In this document: positions 1-8,897 of the stretch, one piece after another | How positions within the stretch are numbered: the first letter of the stretch is position 1 | Layout: each line of letters starts with the position of its first letter | Source of the DNA: Spirochaetaceae bacterium | GTDB lineage: Bacteria > Myxococcota_A > UBA9160 > UBA4427 | NCBI GenBank assembly: GCA_020632655.1 | Contig: JACKFD010000016.1 | Span: forward strand, 1-64,000 | Length of the DNA: 64,000 nt | Direction: 5' to 3' | The notes under the pieces: generated by a model | What the model saw: the letters and a program-made list of their open reading frames with translations, nothing else | What the model was told of the DNA's origin: nothing | The model's database searches: none | Translations under genes and position numbers: made by a program

Positions 1-874
1 AGAGATAGAGTCCGACACCCTCGCCCGGCTTGCTCGGCGGCGGTGCCTGGGCCGCCTTGCCCGACAGCACCTCCTGATGCGTGACGCCGCCGAACATCTG
101 GCGGAGGCGATCGTCCCAGGCGTCGGCGGTCGAGGCGACGACCTGCACCGCGAAGCGCAGCTCCTCCTCCCGGAACTGCTCGCCGAGCAGCGTCTCGTCG
201 AACCAGATCGAGCGGTGCTCCACGTCGAGGGTGAAGCGACCGAACATCAGACCGAAGTTGAGTCGCGCGAGGAAGAGAGCGAGCTCCGCCGTCACGTTGA
301 TGCCGACGTTCGTGATCGCGAAGACCCGGATGACGACGCCGCCGTCGAGGCCGGCCCGGGGCGCCACCATCACGTGGACGTTCCCGATCGGGAGCACGTA
401 GTCGCCGTCGGGATCGCGGCGGGCGGGACGGCCGAGGATGTCCTGCACGATCGACTCGATGCGTTCACGGGCGACGGCGAGCTTCTTGCGGGCCTCGTGC
501 TCGAGGCGGTGGCTGCCGTGGGCGATGTCGATCGGGGCGTCGGGCTTCGCACCGAAGACCGTGACCCGTACCTCCTGCAGCAGGTCCACCGCCTGCTCGG
601 CGCTCTCCGCCTCGTGCGTCCACGACACGACCGGATCCTCGGGCGCACTCGACTCGAAGCCGCGCGCGTTCAACGCCTCCCGCTCTGCGGCCGTGAGGGC
701 CGGCAGCGGCGTCGGGCGTCCGGGCACCCGTACCTCGAGGGCGCCGTCCTCGCGTCGCGTCACCTCCGTCGCCTGGAGCATCTGACCGACCGTCGCGACG
801 ACGACGCAGTCGAAGGGCTCGAGCGCCTCGATCTCTCCGATCAGGAAGGCGCGTGCGGCCTCCGGGTTGCTCAT
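1..874 (-). CDS. YbjN/CesT-like (TY-Chap type) protein, 3' end cut by window edge
   Basis: The gene reads leftward from ATG at 872-874 and runs off the window after about 290 codons, so its end is not visible. The middle of the product resembles the YbjN / type III secretion chaperone-like domains: a segment near residues 195-260 with VEHRSIWF, REEELRFAVQVVAST and DRLRQMFGG matches the peptide-binding chaperone-like proteins common in actinobacteria and some high-GC proteobacteria. The last visible residues, GVGLYL, resemble the short C-terminal tail of that family, so little may be missing. No signal peptide or membrane segment is seen. Role unknown; a peptide-binding role is inferred from the fold family only. 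It is divergent from the ZIP transporter gene, with about 285 bases of low-complexity GC-rich DNA between. Confidence 0.55.
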   Translation of the reverse strand, partial: MSNPEAARAFLIGEIEALEPFDCVVVATVGQMLQATEVTRREDGALEVRVPGRPTPLPALTAAEREALNARGFESSAPEDPVVSWTHEAESAEQAVDLLQEVRVTVFGAKPDAPIDIAHGSHRLEHEARKKLAVARERIESIVQDILGRPARRDPDGDYVLPIGNVHVMVAPRAGLDGGVVIRVFAITNVGINVTAELALFLARLNFGLMFGRFTLDVEHRSIWFDETLLGEQFREEELRFAVQVVASTADAWDDRLRQMFGGVTHQEVLSGKAAQAPPPSKPGEGVGLYL

Positions 875-1159
875 CGCGGATCCTCCCCGATCCGACCGAC
901 GCGGGCGGCGTCCGGTCCGCTCCCCGGGGCTGCAGGAAGCGCGCCACCCTCCCGAGCGGACCGAACGCAACGTCGCACGCCAAGGGCTCAGCCCGACGAG
1001 GTCCGTGACCTCGCGCGTGACACGGCGCCACGGGCTCCGCCCCCATCGACCCGCTCCGGTCGACGCGACGGGACGGGATGCGATGCGACCCGACGCGGCC
1101 CCTTGCAACGCAACACGCAGAGACGTCTGCTATCGAAGCGCCGAGCCGGAGTCCCCCGC

Positions 1160-1927
1160 ATGAGTCCGCCCCCGCTCGAGTCCGTGCCTCCCCTGCTGGC
1201 GATCGTCGTCGGCGGCCTGGCCATGAGCGCGATCGCGCTCGTGGGCAGTGTGACGCTGCTGCTCGACGAAGCGCGCCTGGCCCGGCTGGTGCGACCGCTC
1301 GTGGCCTTCGCCGCGGGCTCGCTGCTCGGCGGTGCGTTCTTCCACATGTTGCCCGCGGCCCTCGCAGGCGGACTCGATCCGATCTCGTCGGCGCTCGCGT
1401 TGATGACGGGCTTCTCGCTCTTCCTCGGACTCGAGCAGCTGCTCCACTGGCACCATTGCCAGCGCGCGGACGCCGCCTGCCGACAGCCGCTCACCTACCT
1501 CGTGCTGCTCGGCGATGGCCTGCACAACTTCCTCGGCGGCCTCGGCGTCGCCGGCGTGATGCTCGTCGACCTGCGCCTCGGCCTGGCGGCCTGGCTCGCG
1601 GCCGCTGCACACGAGATCCCCCAGGAGCTCGGCGACTTCGGGGTCCTCGTCCACGGCGGCTGGCCGCGAGGTCGCGCCCTGCTCTTCAATCTGCTCTCGG
1701 GTCTCACGTTCCTCGTGGGCGGGCTCGTCGCGTATGCCGGCGCCGCGACCCTCGACGTGACTTGGCTGGTCCCCTTCGCGGCGGGCAACTTCGTCTACAT
1801 CGGTGCGTCGGATCTCGTGCCCGAGGTGACGCGCCACGGCGACGCGTCGGCGTCGCTCCTGCACTTCTCGGCCTTCGTGGCCGGGGCGGGACTCTTGTGG
1901 GGCCTGCGTGTGCTGCTGGGCGGCTGA
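1160..1927 (+). CDS. ZIP-family metal cation transporter
   Basis: This 255-residue membrane protein belongs to the ZIP (ZRT/IRT-like) family, which brings Zn2+ or related divalent metals into the cytoplasm. Multiple hydrophobic helices cover almost the whole length. The metal-site helices are clear: GDGLHNFLGG near residue 120 (helix 4) and HEIPQELGDFGVLVHGG near residue 155 (helix 5). A histidine/cysteine loop HWHHC near residue 99 may bind metal. The frame is open for over 1 kb upstream, but homology and hydrophobicity begin at the ATG at 1160, and GGAG at 1148-1151 is a plausible ribosome site. Length is close to GufA-type bacterial ZIPs. Substrate metal is not determined. Confidence 0.9.
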   Translation: MSPPPLESVPPLLAIVVGGLAMSAIALVGSVTLLLDEARLARLVRPLVAFAAGSLLGGAFFHMLPAALAGGLDPISSALALMTGFSLFLGLEQLLHWHHCQRADAACRQPLTYLVLLGDGLHNFLGGLGVAGVMLVDLRLGLAAWLAAAAHEIPQELGDFGVLVHGGWPRGRALLFNLLSGLTFLVGGLVAYAGAATLDVTWLVPFAAGNFVYIGASDLVPEVTRHGDASASLLHFSAFVAGAGLLWGLRVLLGG

Positions 1928-1969
1928 GGCGCGAGGCATGGGACCCGAGAGCGGCCCGCGACGTCCGAC

Positions 1970-4039
1970 CTAACGCGCCCCACCCGGGAGCCAGCCGCGC
2001 AGGCCCGGGCGACGCGACTCGATCCGCTCGGCGGAGGTCTCGGCGCCGGCCTGGCGTGCGATCTCGAGGGCCGTGTGGTCCGTGTCGCTGCGCATGCCGC
2101 GATCGGCGCCGGCCGCCAGCAGTCGCTCGACGACCTCCACGTGATCGTTCGAGGCCGCCGCCATCAGGGCCGTCATCCGACGAGCGCCGCGGCGATTGAC
2201 GTCGGCGCCGGCCTCGAGCAGCCGCTCGACGATCGCGAGATGACCGCGACTCGCCGCGGCGATCAGCGCCGTATCCTGCCCCTCCGGAGCGCGCGCGGGA
2301 TCGGCGCCCGCCCCGAGCAGGCGTTCGACGAGCGCGGCGTCCCCCTGGCGGGCGGCCACGGAGAGCGGCGTGCGCGCGTCACCGCAGTCGCCATTCGCAA
2401 AGGCCCCGCGCGAGAGCAGCAGTGACTCGATCTCGCGCTGCCCCTGCTCGATCGCGCGACAGAGCGCGCGCACGACGTCCTCGTCCCGCTCGACCTGGCC
2501 GAGCAGCGCCTCGGCAACGCCTCGCCGGCCGGCAGCGCTCGCCTCCGAGAGCGCCGCACCGATGCTCGCCGCGGTCCAGGAGCCCCCGGCCTCGCGCAGC
2601 GCGTCGAGCTTGGCCGGACTCGCACCCGCCGACGCGAAGTCCACGACCGCTCGCCCCATCCCGTCCCGGGCATGTGGACTGGCGCCGGCGCGCAGGAGGA
2701 GCGCGAAGACGGCGTCGGCACCCGGCTCCGTGCTGCCCATCGCCTGCATCGATGCCGTGGTCCCCCCCGCGCCCGGCGCATCGACCGCAGCGCCCGCGGC
2801 GAGCAATGCCCGCACGACCTCGACGTACCCTCCGGCTGCCGCACGCGTGAGCGCCGTCTCCCCGCCCGAATCATGCACGTCGCTTCGCGCGCCCCGGTCG
2901 AGCAGCTGCCCGACGAGCGTGGCATCGCCGCGGCGTGCGGCCTCCACGAGCGGCGGCATCGTCACGTCGTCACCCTTCGCACCCGCCCCCGCCAGAGCCA
3001 GCGCAGCGGCCGGCGAAGGGCCCACCGTGGTAGGCGAGCCGCGACGCACGAGATCCCGATGCAGGTCGACATGCCCGAAGCGTCGCGCGACGGATGCGGC
3101 GCTGGAGCCGTCGTCGAGCGTCACGCGGACGTCGGCGCCAGCTCCGATCAGATCCCGCGCGAGGTCGGCCCGGCCGGCCTGCGCCGCGACCATGAGCGCC
3201 GTGTATCCGGAGGCGGCGCGCTCGTCGGCTGGCGCCCCGGCGGCCAACAGCATCCGCACGATCTTGCGGTTGCCGGCGCGGACGGCTTCGATCAGCGCCG
3301 GCTCGCCGGCCCGCGAACGGACGCCCGGCGAGGCGCGATGGTCGAGCAGCAGGCGCACGAGGTCCGGCTGATCCTGATCGATCGCGAGCAGCAGAGGACG
3401 CCAGTGCTGATCGTCGCCGGGCGCGCCGTCGATCGGCGCGCCGCGTGCCAGCGCCTCCCGCGCCGAGCCCGGATCCCCCACCCGGATCGACTGTTCGAGG
3501 GCGGCGCGCGGATCGAGGCGATGCGCGCGCACACGGGACGCTGCGGCGGAGTAGGCGACGGCGCCGGATTCGCGCAATTCCTTCAGCTGCTGGCGCGCCT
3601 CGCGATGGCCCGCGCGCGCGGCGAGCTCGAGCAGCCGGATGGCCTCGTCGCGGTCGCGCGCCACGCCGCGCCCGTCGCGCAGCAGCATCGCCAGGGCGAA
3701 GCGCGCGTCGTCGTCGCCGCCCTCCGCTCCGGCCCGGAACCAGCGTACGGCCTCGTCGAGATCCTTCGGCACGCCCTGCCCCGAACGATGGGCGACGCCC
3801 AGGCGGTATTCGGCCTCGTGATTGCCGCGCGCCGCCGCGCGCCGCCAGAGCTGGACGGCCCCTTCGAAGTCGCGGCGACGCACGGCCATGCGCGCTTCGA
3901 CGATCGCCGGATCCTCTTCGGGGGGTGCTTCGCCGAGCTCCTGGGCCGCCACCGCCGCGGGCCACGCGGGAACCAGCGCCGTGCACGCCCCGATCGTCAG
4001 CGCGGTTGCGAGACCGACCGACGCGGCGAGGCGCTTCAT
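1970..4039 (-). CDS. Exported Sel1-repeat and ankyrin-repeat protein
   Basis: The 689-residue product starts with a signal-like segment (MKRLAASVGLATALTIGAC..., residues 1-35) with Cys20 that could be a lipobox, so it is periplasmic or a lipoprotein. Residues about 45-150 carry Sel1-type alpha repeats (GNHEAEYRLGVAHRSGQG, DARFALAMLLRDGRGV). The rest is a long run of ankyrin repeats (for example TPLSVAARQGDAALVERLL and TALMAAASNDHVEVVERLL). Such repeats bind proteins and have no catalytic role. The start ATG overlaps the stop of the upstream flavoprotein gene by 4 nt (4036-4039), implying translational coupling. It is the last gene of the leftward operon opposite the multihaem cytochromes, so a role as assembly or scaffold factor for that system is inferred. 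Confidence 0.8.
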   Translation of the reverse strand: MKRLAASVGLATALTIGACTALVPAWPAAVAAQELGEAPPEEDPAIVEARMAVRRRDFEGAVQLWRRAAARGNHEAEYRLGVAHRSGQGVPKDLDEAVRWFRAGAEGGDDDARFALAMLLRDGRGVARDRDEAIRLLELAARAGHREARQQLKELRESGAVAYSAAASRVRAHRLDPRAALEQSIRVGDPGSAREALARGAPIDGAPGDDQHWRPLLLAIDQDQPDLVRLLLDHRASPGVRSRAGEPALIEAVRAGNRKIVRMLLAAGAPADERAASGYTALMVAAQAGRADLARDLIGAGADVRVTLDDGSSAASVARRFGHVDLHRDLVRRGSPTTVGPSPAAALALAGAGAKGDDVTMPPLVEAARRGDATLVGQLLDRGARSDVHDSGGETALTRAAAGGYVEVVRALLAAGAAVDAPGAGGTTASMQAMGSTEPGADAVFALLLRAGASPHARDGMGRAVVDFASAGASPAKLDALREAGGSWTAASIGAALSEASAAGRRGVAEALLGQVERDEDVVRALCRAIEQGQREIESLLLSRGAFANGDCGDARTPLSVAARQGDAALVERLLGAGADPARAPEGQDTALIAAASRGHLAIVERLLEAGADVNRRGARRMTALMAAASNDHVEVVERLLAAGADRGMRSDTDHTALEIARQAGAETSAERIESRRPGLRGWLPGGAR

Positions 4040-5361
4040 GCCTCGCCCCGCTTCGTCACGATGTCGATGCCCATCGAGCGCAGGAAGTCGGTCGGCAGGA
4101 TGCCGCCGGCGCAGACGATGACGACGTCGTTGTCGAGGGTGAGCGAGCCCGTCTGGGTCTCGAGCTCGACCGTGTCGCGTCCGATGTTCGTGACCTTCGA
4201 GCTCAGGAGCACGTTCAGCCGACCGGCCGCTCGGACCCGCTCGATGGACTCGCGATTCTTCGGCTTGGCGCGGCCGAAGGCCTCGTTGCGATAGGAGAGC
4301 GTCACCTCCGTCCCTTCCTCGTCCGCCAGGGACCAGGCCGCCTCGAGCGCGCTGTCGCCGCCGCCGACGACGAGCACGTGCTTCCCGCGATACTGGGCGG
4401 GATCGATCAGGCGATAGACGACCTTGTCCTGCTCCTCCCCGGACACGCCGAGCTTGCGCGGCGTGCCGCGGCGCCCGATCGCGAGGAGCACGGCCTTTGC
4501 GCGCAGTCGATGGGAGCTCGAGCGGACCTCGAAGGTGCCGTCGGCCTGGCGCTGCACGCTCTCGACCCGCTCGCTGTAGCGGATGCGGACGCCCGTCTCG
4601 GCGATGACCCGCTCCCAGAGCTCGAGCAGGGCTTCCTTCGTCGTCTCCCGCAGCTTGACCTTGCCGAAGATCGGCAGGTCGACCGGCGCGGTCATGACGA
4701 TCTTGCCGCGCGGGTAGTGGGCCACCGTGCCGCCGAGGGACTCCTGCTCGAGGGTCTCGAAGGAGAGGCCGCGCTCGGTCGCCGCAAGCGATGCGGCGAG
4801 ACCGGCGGGGCCGGCGCCGATGATGACCACGTCGAGCAGGTCGGCCCCGTCCATCTTCGCGCGCGCGACGCGCTCCGCGATCGAGGCCATGGCCTGCTTG
4901 CCCTGCTCGATGCCGTTCCGGATCAGTCCCATGCCCCCGAGCTCGCCCGCGACGAAGAGCCCCGGCACGTTCGTCTCGAAGGTCTCGGAGACGGTCGGGA
5001 TGTCGACGCCGCGCTCCTCGGTACCCAATACGAGGGTGATCGCGTCGAGCGGGCAGGCGGACTTGCAGGCGCCGTGGCCGATGCAGTTGGCGGGCGTGAT
5101 CAGCTCCGCCTTGCCCGCCACCAGACCCAACACCTTCTTCTCCGGGCAGGCGTCGACGCACGTCCCACAGCCCAGGCATTTCGCCGGATCGACGATCGGA
5201 TGCAGCGACGCGGGCTGCATCAGCCCGGCCTCCTGGGACTCCTGCAGGACGGCGGAGGCGTACGCGTGCGTCCGCCGACGCGATCGTGCGTAGAGCCACC
5301 AGGTCAGGATCATGATGGTCGAATAGACGACGATGCCCTCGATCGTGGTCACGACATGCAC
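4036..5361 (-). CDS. Membrane-anchored Fe-S / NAD(P)-binding flavoprotein oxidoreductase
   Basis: The 441-residue product has one N-terminal membrane helix (residues 6-25), a two-cluster ferredoxin domain and a thioredoxin-reductase-like flavoprotein domain. Cluster 1 has Cys62, Cys65, Cys68 and Cys72 (CLGCGTCVDACP). Cluster 2 reads CIGHGACKSACP (from residue 93), with His where the second Cys is expected. FAD binding is indicated by GAGPAG at 182-187 and NAD(P) binding by GGGDSA at 333-338. No CxxC redox disulfide is present, so it resembles ferredoxin-NAD(P) reductase/YpdA types rather than thioredoxin reductase. GTG at 5361 is the only usable start, since a TGA lies 48 nt upstream in frame. 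It sits 55 nt after the barrel gene and overlaps the ankyrin gene. Inferred role: passing electrons between the NAD(P)H pool and the multihaem chain. Confidence 0.8.
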   Translation of the reverse strand: MHVVTTIEGIVVYSTIMILTWWLYARSRRRTHAYASAVLQESQEAGLMQPASLHPIVDPAKCLGCGTCVDACPEKKVLGLVAGKAELITPANCIGHGACKSACPLDAITLVLGTEERGVDIPTVSETFETNVPGLFVAGELGGMGLIRNGIEQGKQAMASIAERVARAKMDGADLLDVVIIGAGPAGLAASLAATERGLSFETLEQESLGGTVAHYPRGKIVMTAPVDLPIFGKVKLRETTKEALLELWERVIAETGVRIRYSERVESVQRQADGTFEVRSSSHRLRAKAVLLAIGRRGTPRKLGVSGEEQDKVVYRLIDPAQYRGKHVLVVGGGDSALEAAWSLADEEGTEVTLSYRNEAFGRAKPKNRESIERVRAAGRLNVLLSSKVTNIGRDTVELETQTGSLTLDNDVVIVCAGGILPTDFLRSMGIDIVTKRGEA

Positions 5362-5416
5362 CCCGCTCGCCGCGCACCCGAAGGCGCCGCAGCCCGAACA
5401 TCTCCCCCCTCAGGAG

Positions 5417-7603
5417 CTAGAACTCCCATCGACCGCCCGCCTGCACGAAGTAGGTCGACTGACGCGTATCGTCGCTGCCCGGCAGCGGCTCGACCCACTC
5501 GATCCCGCCCTCGGCGCTCAGCAGGACCGGCCCGATCCGCCAGTCCGCCTCCAGACTCGGTCGGAGACTCGATCGGCCGCCCTGCACGACGGAGTCGCGC
5601 CACTCCCAGCGCAGCCGCGGGCTGACCCGCACCTGCTTGGCGAAGCGGAACCGCGAATAGCCCGAGACGGCGAGGGCCCGCGTGTTCTCGCCTTCGTAGT
5701 AGCGCACGGCGACGCTGCCGACGCCGCCCTCGAGCAGCCAGTCGTTCACCAGCAGCTGGACCGTCGTCGCGACGTCGGGGCCGACCGCCTCCGTGCCCGG
5801 CACGTCGGCGTTCGTCTTCGTCTCACCGAGATAGGTCACCGTCACGTCCCCCGACAGCTGGTACTTCTGGCTCGGTCGATGGGTCACGCCGGCACTCCCG
5901 GTCCAGATCGGGAGCAGCCGGTCGAGCGCCAGCTGGCGGATCTCGCTCGTCGAGCGTCGATCCTGCAGGGCACCGAGGTCCGGCGAGATCTGCCCCTGCA
6001 GGGCCAGCTGCATCGTCACGACCGGGCTGTTGCGCCGCTCCACGAGCAGACGGAAGTCCGTATCCGGACGCGCGAACCAGGTTCCCGAGAGGATCGCCGT
6101 GTTCAGCACCTTGAAGTAGACGTCGTAGTCGAAGTAGGCGAAGGAGTAGCCCTTGGGGTTCGAGTAGCGGACCTCACCCCCGATCGCGGCCCGGTCCGTC
6201 AGCCCGAAGGTGTTCTGGCCGATCCCGTAGATCTGCGCACGGAGCCCCTCGATCCACAGGTCCGAGAAATCGACCGCCGCTCCGGCGAAGACCGAGTCCG
6301 TGTTCGGCCGACTGTCCGACGTGCTGGCGACGGGCATGCCGACGACCGTCGAGAGGGAGATGCCATCCCAGACCCGGATCCGACCCGAAGCCCCGTCGAA
6401 GCGGCCGAGCACGCCGCCGTCGCTGCGACGCTGGCGTCCGACCGTCAGCTCGAGACCCCGCTCGCGGTTCTCGGCCTGCAGGCGCAGACGGCTGAAGCGG
6501 CGATCGTCGCTGCGCCCCGTATCGCTGAGGTCGACGTCGTAGGTGCCGGCGAAGTCGCCCCGGAATTGCCAATCGCCCCAGGTGAGCCGTCCCGTGACGT
6601 TCGCGTCGTTCAGCACGTCCGAACGGAGGAAGGTCGCGCCCGCAGTCTCGTCGATGGACTCGGTCCGGAAGTAGGTGACGGCCAGACTGCCGAAGACCTC
6701 CGGCGAGAGGCTTCCCTTCTTCCGGGCGCGCTGGGCCGCCGCCTTGCGAGCCGACGGCGGCACGTCCCGCAGCTCGGGCGTCGGGGCGGCGTCTGCGGTG
6801 ATCAGCGCATCGAGACGCTGCCGGACGCGATCGGCGTCCTCGCCGGCCGGGTATTCCGAGAGGAACTGCTCGTACTCCGCGCGGGCATGGGCGATCTGCC
6901 CACGTCTCTCGTGGGTCACGCCGAGCAGCTCGAGGGCGCGTCGCCGCGCGCCGCCGACGCCCGGCGTCGCGGCGCTCTCGAGCACCCGGGTCAGCAGCGC
7001 GATCGCCAGGTCGAGCTGTCCATCGCGGATCGCGAGCTGGGCACGCTCGAGGAGCTCCGCCGCCTTCGGATCGACGTCGCCGGTCGGTGCCGCCGTGCCT
7101 TCGGGCGGGAGCGCGGCCTTCGGGCGTACTGCCCCCTCACGCTCGACCCGGATGCGCAGGGAACGCAGATCCTCGCCCTGGCTCACGGTGAACTCGAAGT
7201 CGCCGGAGAAGAGGATCTCGACGAGGCGCTCGTCCGGATTCGAGGAATCGAACGCCACCTCGACCAGGGGCGCGTCGGTCCCGGCCGGGATCGGCAGGAG
7301 CTCGCGCGGCGAATCGGGCTCGAATGCACCGCTCAGGTCGAGCTGATCCACCTGGATGCGCAACATCGTGCCGTGGCCCCGTGGCGAATGCTGCAGGTAT
7401 CGCAGCGAGATCTCGAATCGGAGGTCCAGGATCCAGCCGTCCGGGATCTCCCGGACCTCGAGGGAGCGGAACGCCCGCCCGCCCCGCGACTGCGCCCGTG
7501 CCCCCGTCGGAAAGAAGAGGAGGAGCATCGCGATCACCAGCGATCCCAGGGCGACGAAGCCCCCTACGCGCTCTCGATGACCGAGCGACCCCATCCCACC
7601 CAT
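5417..7603 (-). CDS. Outer-membrane beta-barrel protein with N-terminal TPR-like region
   Basis: The 728-residue product has a signal peptide (hydrophobic core VALGSLVIAMLLLFFPTGARA, cleavage before Q near residue 37), a beta-rich segment to about residue 150, a TPR/Tol-Pal-like helical region (roughly 170-275, ELLGVTHERRGQIAHARAEYEQF), and a C-terminal half of alternating aromatic beta strands ending in GGRWEF. A terminal Phe is the usual outer-membrane barrel signal. The ATG at 7603 was chosen because it places the signal peptide at the N-terminus and has AGGA upstream; ATG 7678 is an alternative. First gene of the leftward operon. Inferred role: a porin-like sheath for moving electrons through the outer membrane, by analogy with porin-cytochrome conduits; no direct homology to MtrB-type proteins can be claimed. 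Confidence 0.7.
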   Translation of the reverse strand: MGGMGSLGHRERVGGFVALGSLVIAMLLLFFPTGARAQSRGGRAFRSLEVREIPDGWILDLRFEISLRYLQHSPRGHGTMLRIQVDQLDLSGAFEPDSPRELLPIPAGTDAPLVEVAFDSSNPDERLVEILFSGDFEFTVSQGEDLRSLRIRVEREGAVRPKAALPPEGTAAPTGDVDPKAAELLERAQLAIRDGQLDLAIALLTRVLESAATPGVGGARRRALELLGVTHERRGQIAHARAEYEQFLSEYPAGEDADRVRQRLDALITADAAPTPELRDVPPSARKAAAQRARKKGSLSPEVFGSLAVTYFRTESIDETAGATFLRSDVLNDANVTGRLTWGDWQFRGDFAGTYDVDLSDTGRSDDRRFSRLRLQAENRERGLELTVGRQRRSDGGVLGRFDGASGRIRVWDGISLSTVVGMPVASTSDSRPNTDSVFAGAAVDFSDLWIEGLRAQIYGIGQNTFGLTDRAAIGGEVRYSNPKGYSFAYFDYDVYFKVLNTAILSGTWFARPDTDFRLLVERRNSPVVTMQLALQGQISPDLGALQDRRSTSEIRQLALDRLLPIWTGSAGVTHRPSQKYQLSGDVTVTYLGETKTNADVPGTEAVGPDVATTVQLLVNDWLLEGGVGSVAVRYYEGENTRALAVSGYSRFRFAKQVRVSPRLRWEWRDSVVQGGRSSLRPSLEADWRIGPVLLSAEGGIEWVEPLPGSDDTRQSTYFVQAGGRWEF

Positions 7604-8006
7604 CCGATCCTGGAGCTGCGCATACGAGGAGGGCGCCGCAACGCGTCCGGACCCGTCCGGCTCGCGCTGAGCGCCCATTGACTCGCCCAGAGGGTTCGGA
7701 GCCCCAATCGGCTCCCTTGATTCCCTTCGACGAACAATTCGGGGCCAAGGGTGACGATGGACACAGCCGCCGACAATTTTTGGGAAAATAATACCAATAT
7801 TGTCCATACTCAGGAACAGAGCCGGCCGATCCGATGGAAGCGATCGGGCCGATGGGACGCCCTTGCGGCGACCCGTGCATCCCGCCGAGGCGACGGTCGG
7901 CTCGAGTCGTCGGATCGCCGGGACGCGCGGGCCGACGGACTGCTCGGAAGGGTCGTCTTCCGAGCGTCGACTCGGGGCGAACGCAGGCAGGAGGATGAGT
8001 CGAAGC
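7604..8006. promoter_or_regulatory. Divergent promoter region with AT-rich island
   Basis: This 400-base gap separates the two divergent operons. Most of it is as GC-rich as its surroundings, but 7772-7812 is a sharp AT-rich island containing an inverted repeat GACAAT (7772-7777) / ATTGTC (7799-7804) with a 21-nt spacer. TTGGGA at 7780-7785 and CATACT at 7805-7810 are weak -35/-10 candidates for the rightward operon (19-nt spacing). The island is the most likely site for promoters and a shared operator. Open frames cross the region on both strands but lack recognisable protein features. Confidence 0.5.
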
Positions 8007-8879
8007 ATGGCGGGGGCGGTGCGGGTACCGACGTCCGAGGGCATCGAACGCTCGGCGCAGGAAGATGGCGGCACCGGCCTCGGACTCGTGAGCCCCCACT
8101 TCCTCGTCGGCGTCACGTGCTTCGCTCTGCTCGGGGCCGGTCCACTCTGGATCGACTCGCTGGACATGTCTCCGCGCAACGGCGTCGGCTACGCGCTCGG
8201 CATCGTGGGCCTCGGCGCGATGACCCTGCTGCTCGGCTACTCCCTTCGCAAGCGCGTGCGACTCCTGCGCCGTGTCGGGCCGATCCGGTCGTGGCTCGAA
8301 GCCCACCTGATGCTCGGGCTGATCGGTCCGACCGCGATCGTCTACCACAGCAACTTCGACCTGAAGTCGATGAACGCCACGGTCTCCATGCTCGCGATGC
8401 TCGCCGTCGCGGGCAGCGGCGTCGGGGGGCGCTTCCTCTATGGGCGGATGTATCGAAGCCTGGCGGGGTCGCGACGGACGGTGGGCTCGTACATTCGCGA
8501 CGCACAGGGAAAGCTCGAGCCGCTCTCGCGCGCGCTCGACCACGTCCCCGAGGCCCGTGCCCTGATCGACGCGTTCACGGCGTCCGTCGTGGCGCGGCCT
8601 CCGCTCCCGCTCCTCCCGGTGAAGGCCTTGTCCATGCGGCCTCGAGCCTTCCTGAGACGAAGAGCCGTCGTCGCCGCCCTGCGGCGCGCCGCCCATCCGG
8701 AGCCGGTCCCGATCTGGGCACGCGACTCGCTCAAGCAGTATTTCACGCTCATGCGGCGCGCGGCGCAGCTGACCTTCTTCGAGCAGCTCTTCGCTCTCTG
8801 GCACGCGATCCACGTCCCCTTGACCTACCTGCTCTTCCTCTCCGCGATCGTGCACGTCGTTGCCGTGCACCTCTACTGA
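8007..8879 (+). CDS. Polytopic membrane protein, probable b-type haem electron carrier
   Basis: The product (290 residues from ATG 8007) has about five hydrophobic helices: roughly residues 31-49, 58-80, 95-112, 120-140 and the extreme C-terminus. Histidines sit inside or at the edges of these helices (EAHLMLG, VYHSN, LWHAIH, IVHVVAVHL), the pattern expected for haem b ligation in membrane cytochromes. AGGAGG at 7989-7994 precedes the start; ATG 7995 is directly adjacent to it and is an alternative. It is the first gene of the rightward operon and lies 18 nt before the 21-haem cytochrome. Inferred role: inner-membrane quinol- or flavoprotein-linked entry point feeding periplasmic cytochromes. 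Not matched to a named family with confidence. Confidence 0.6.
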   Translation: MAGAVRVPTSEGIERSAQEDGGTGLGLVSPHFLVGVTCFALLGAGPLWIDSLDMSPRNGVGYALGIVGLGAMTLLLGYSLRKRVRLLRRVGPIRSWLEAHLMLGLIGPTAIVYHSNFDLKSMNATVSMLAMLAVAGSGVGGRFLYGRMYRSLAGSRRTVGSYIRDAQGKLEPLSRALDHVPEARALIDAFTASVVARPPLPLLPVKALSMRPRAFLRRRAVVAALRRAAHPEPVPIWARDSLKQYFTLMRRAAQLTFFEQLFALWHAIHVPLTYLLFLSAIVHVVAVHLY

Positions 8880-8897
8880 GCGCAGGAGTCCCGTGCA

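Noticed and set aside
77..1159. Long open frame continuing upstream of the ZIP transporter start
   Set aside because: Its translation is low-complexity and antisense to the YbjN-like gene; homology and membrane helices begin only at 1160.
4040..5401. Upstream extension of the ankyrin frame across the flavoprotein gene
   Set aside because: It is a shadow of the flavoprotein gene; the ankyrin protein has its own signal-like start at 4039 with a 4-nt overlap.
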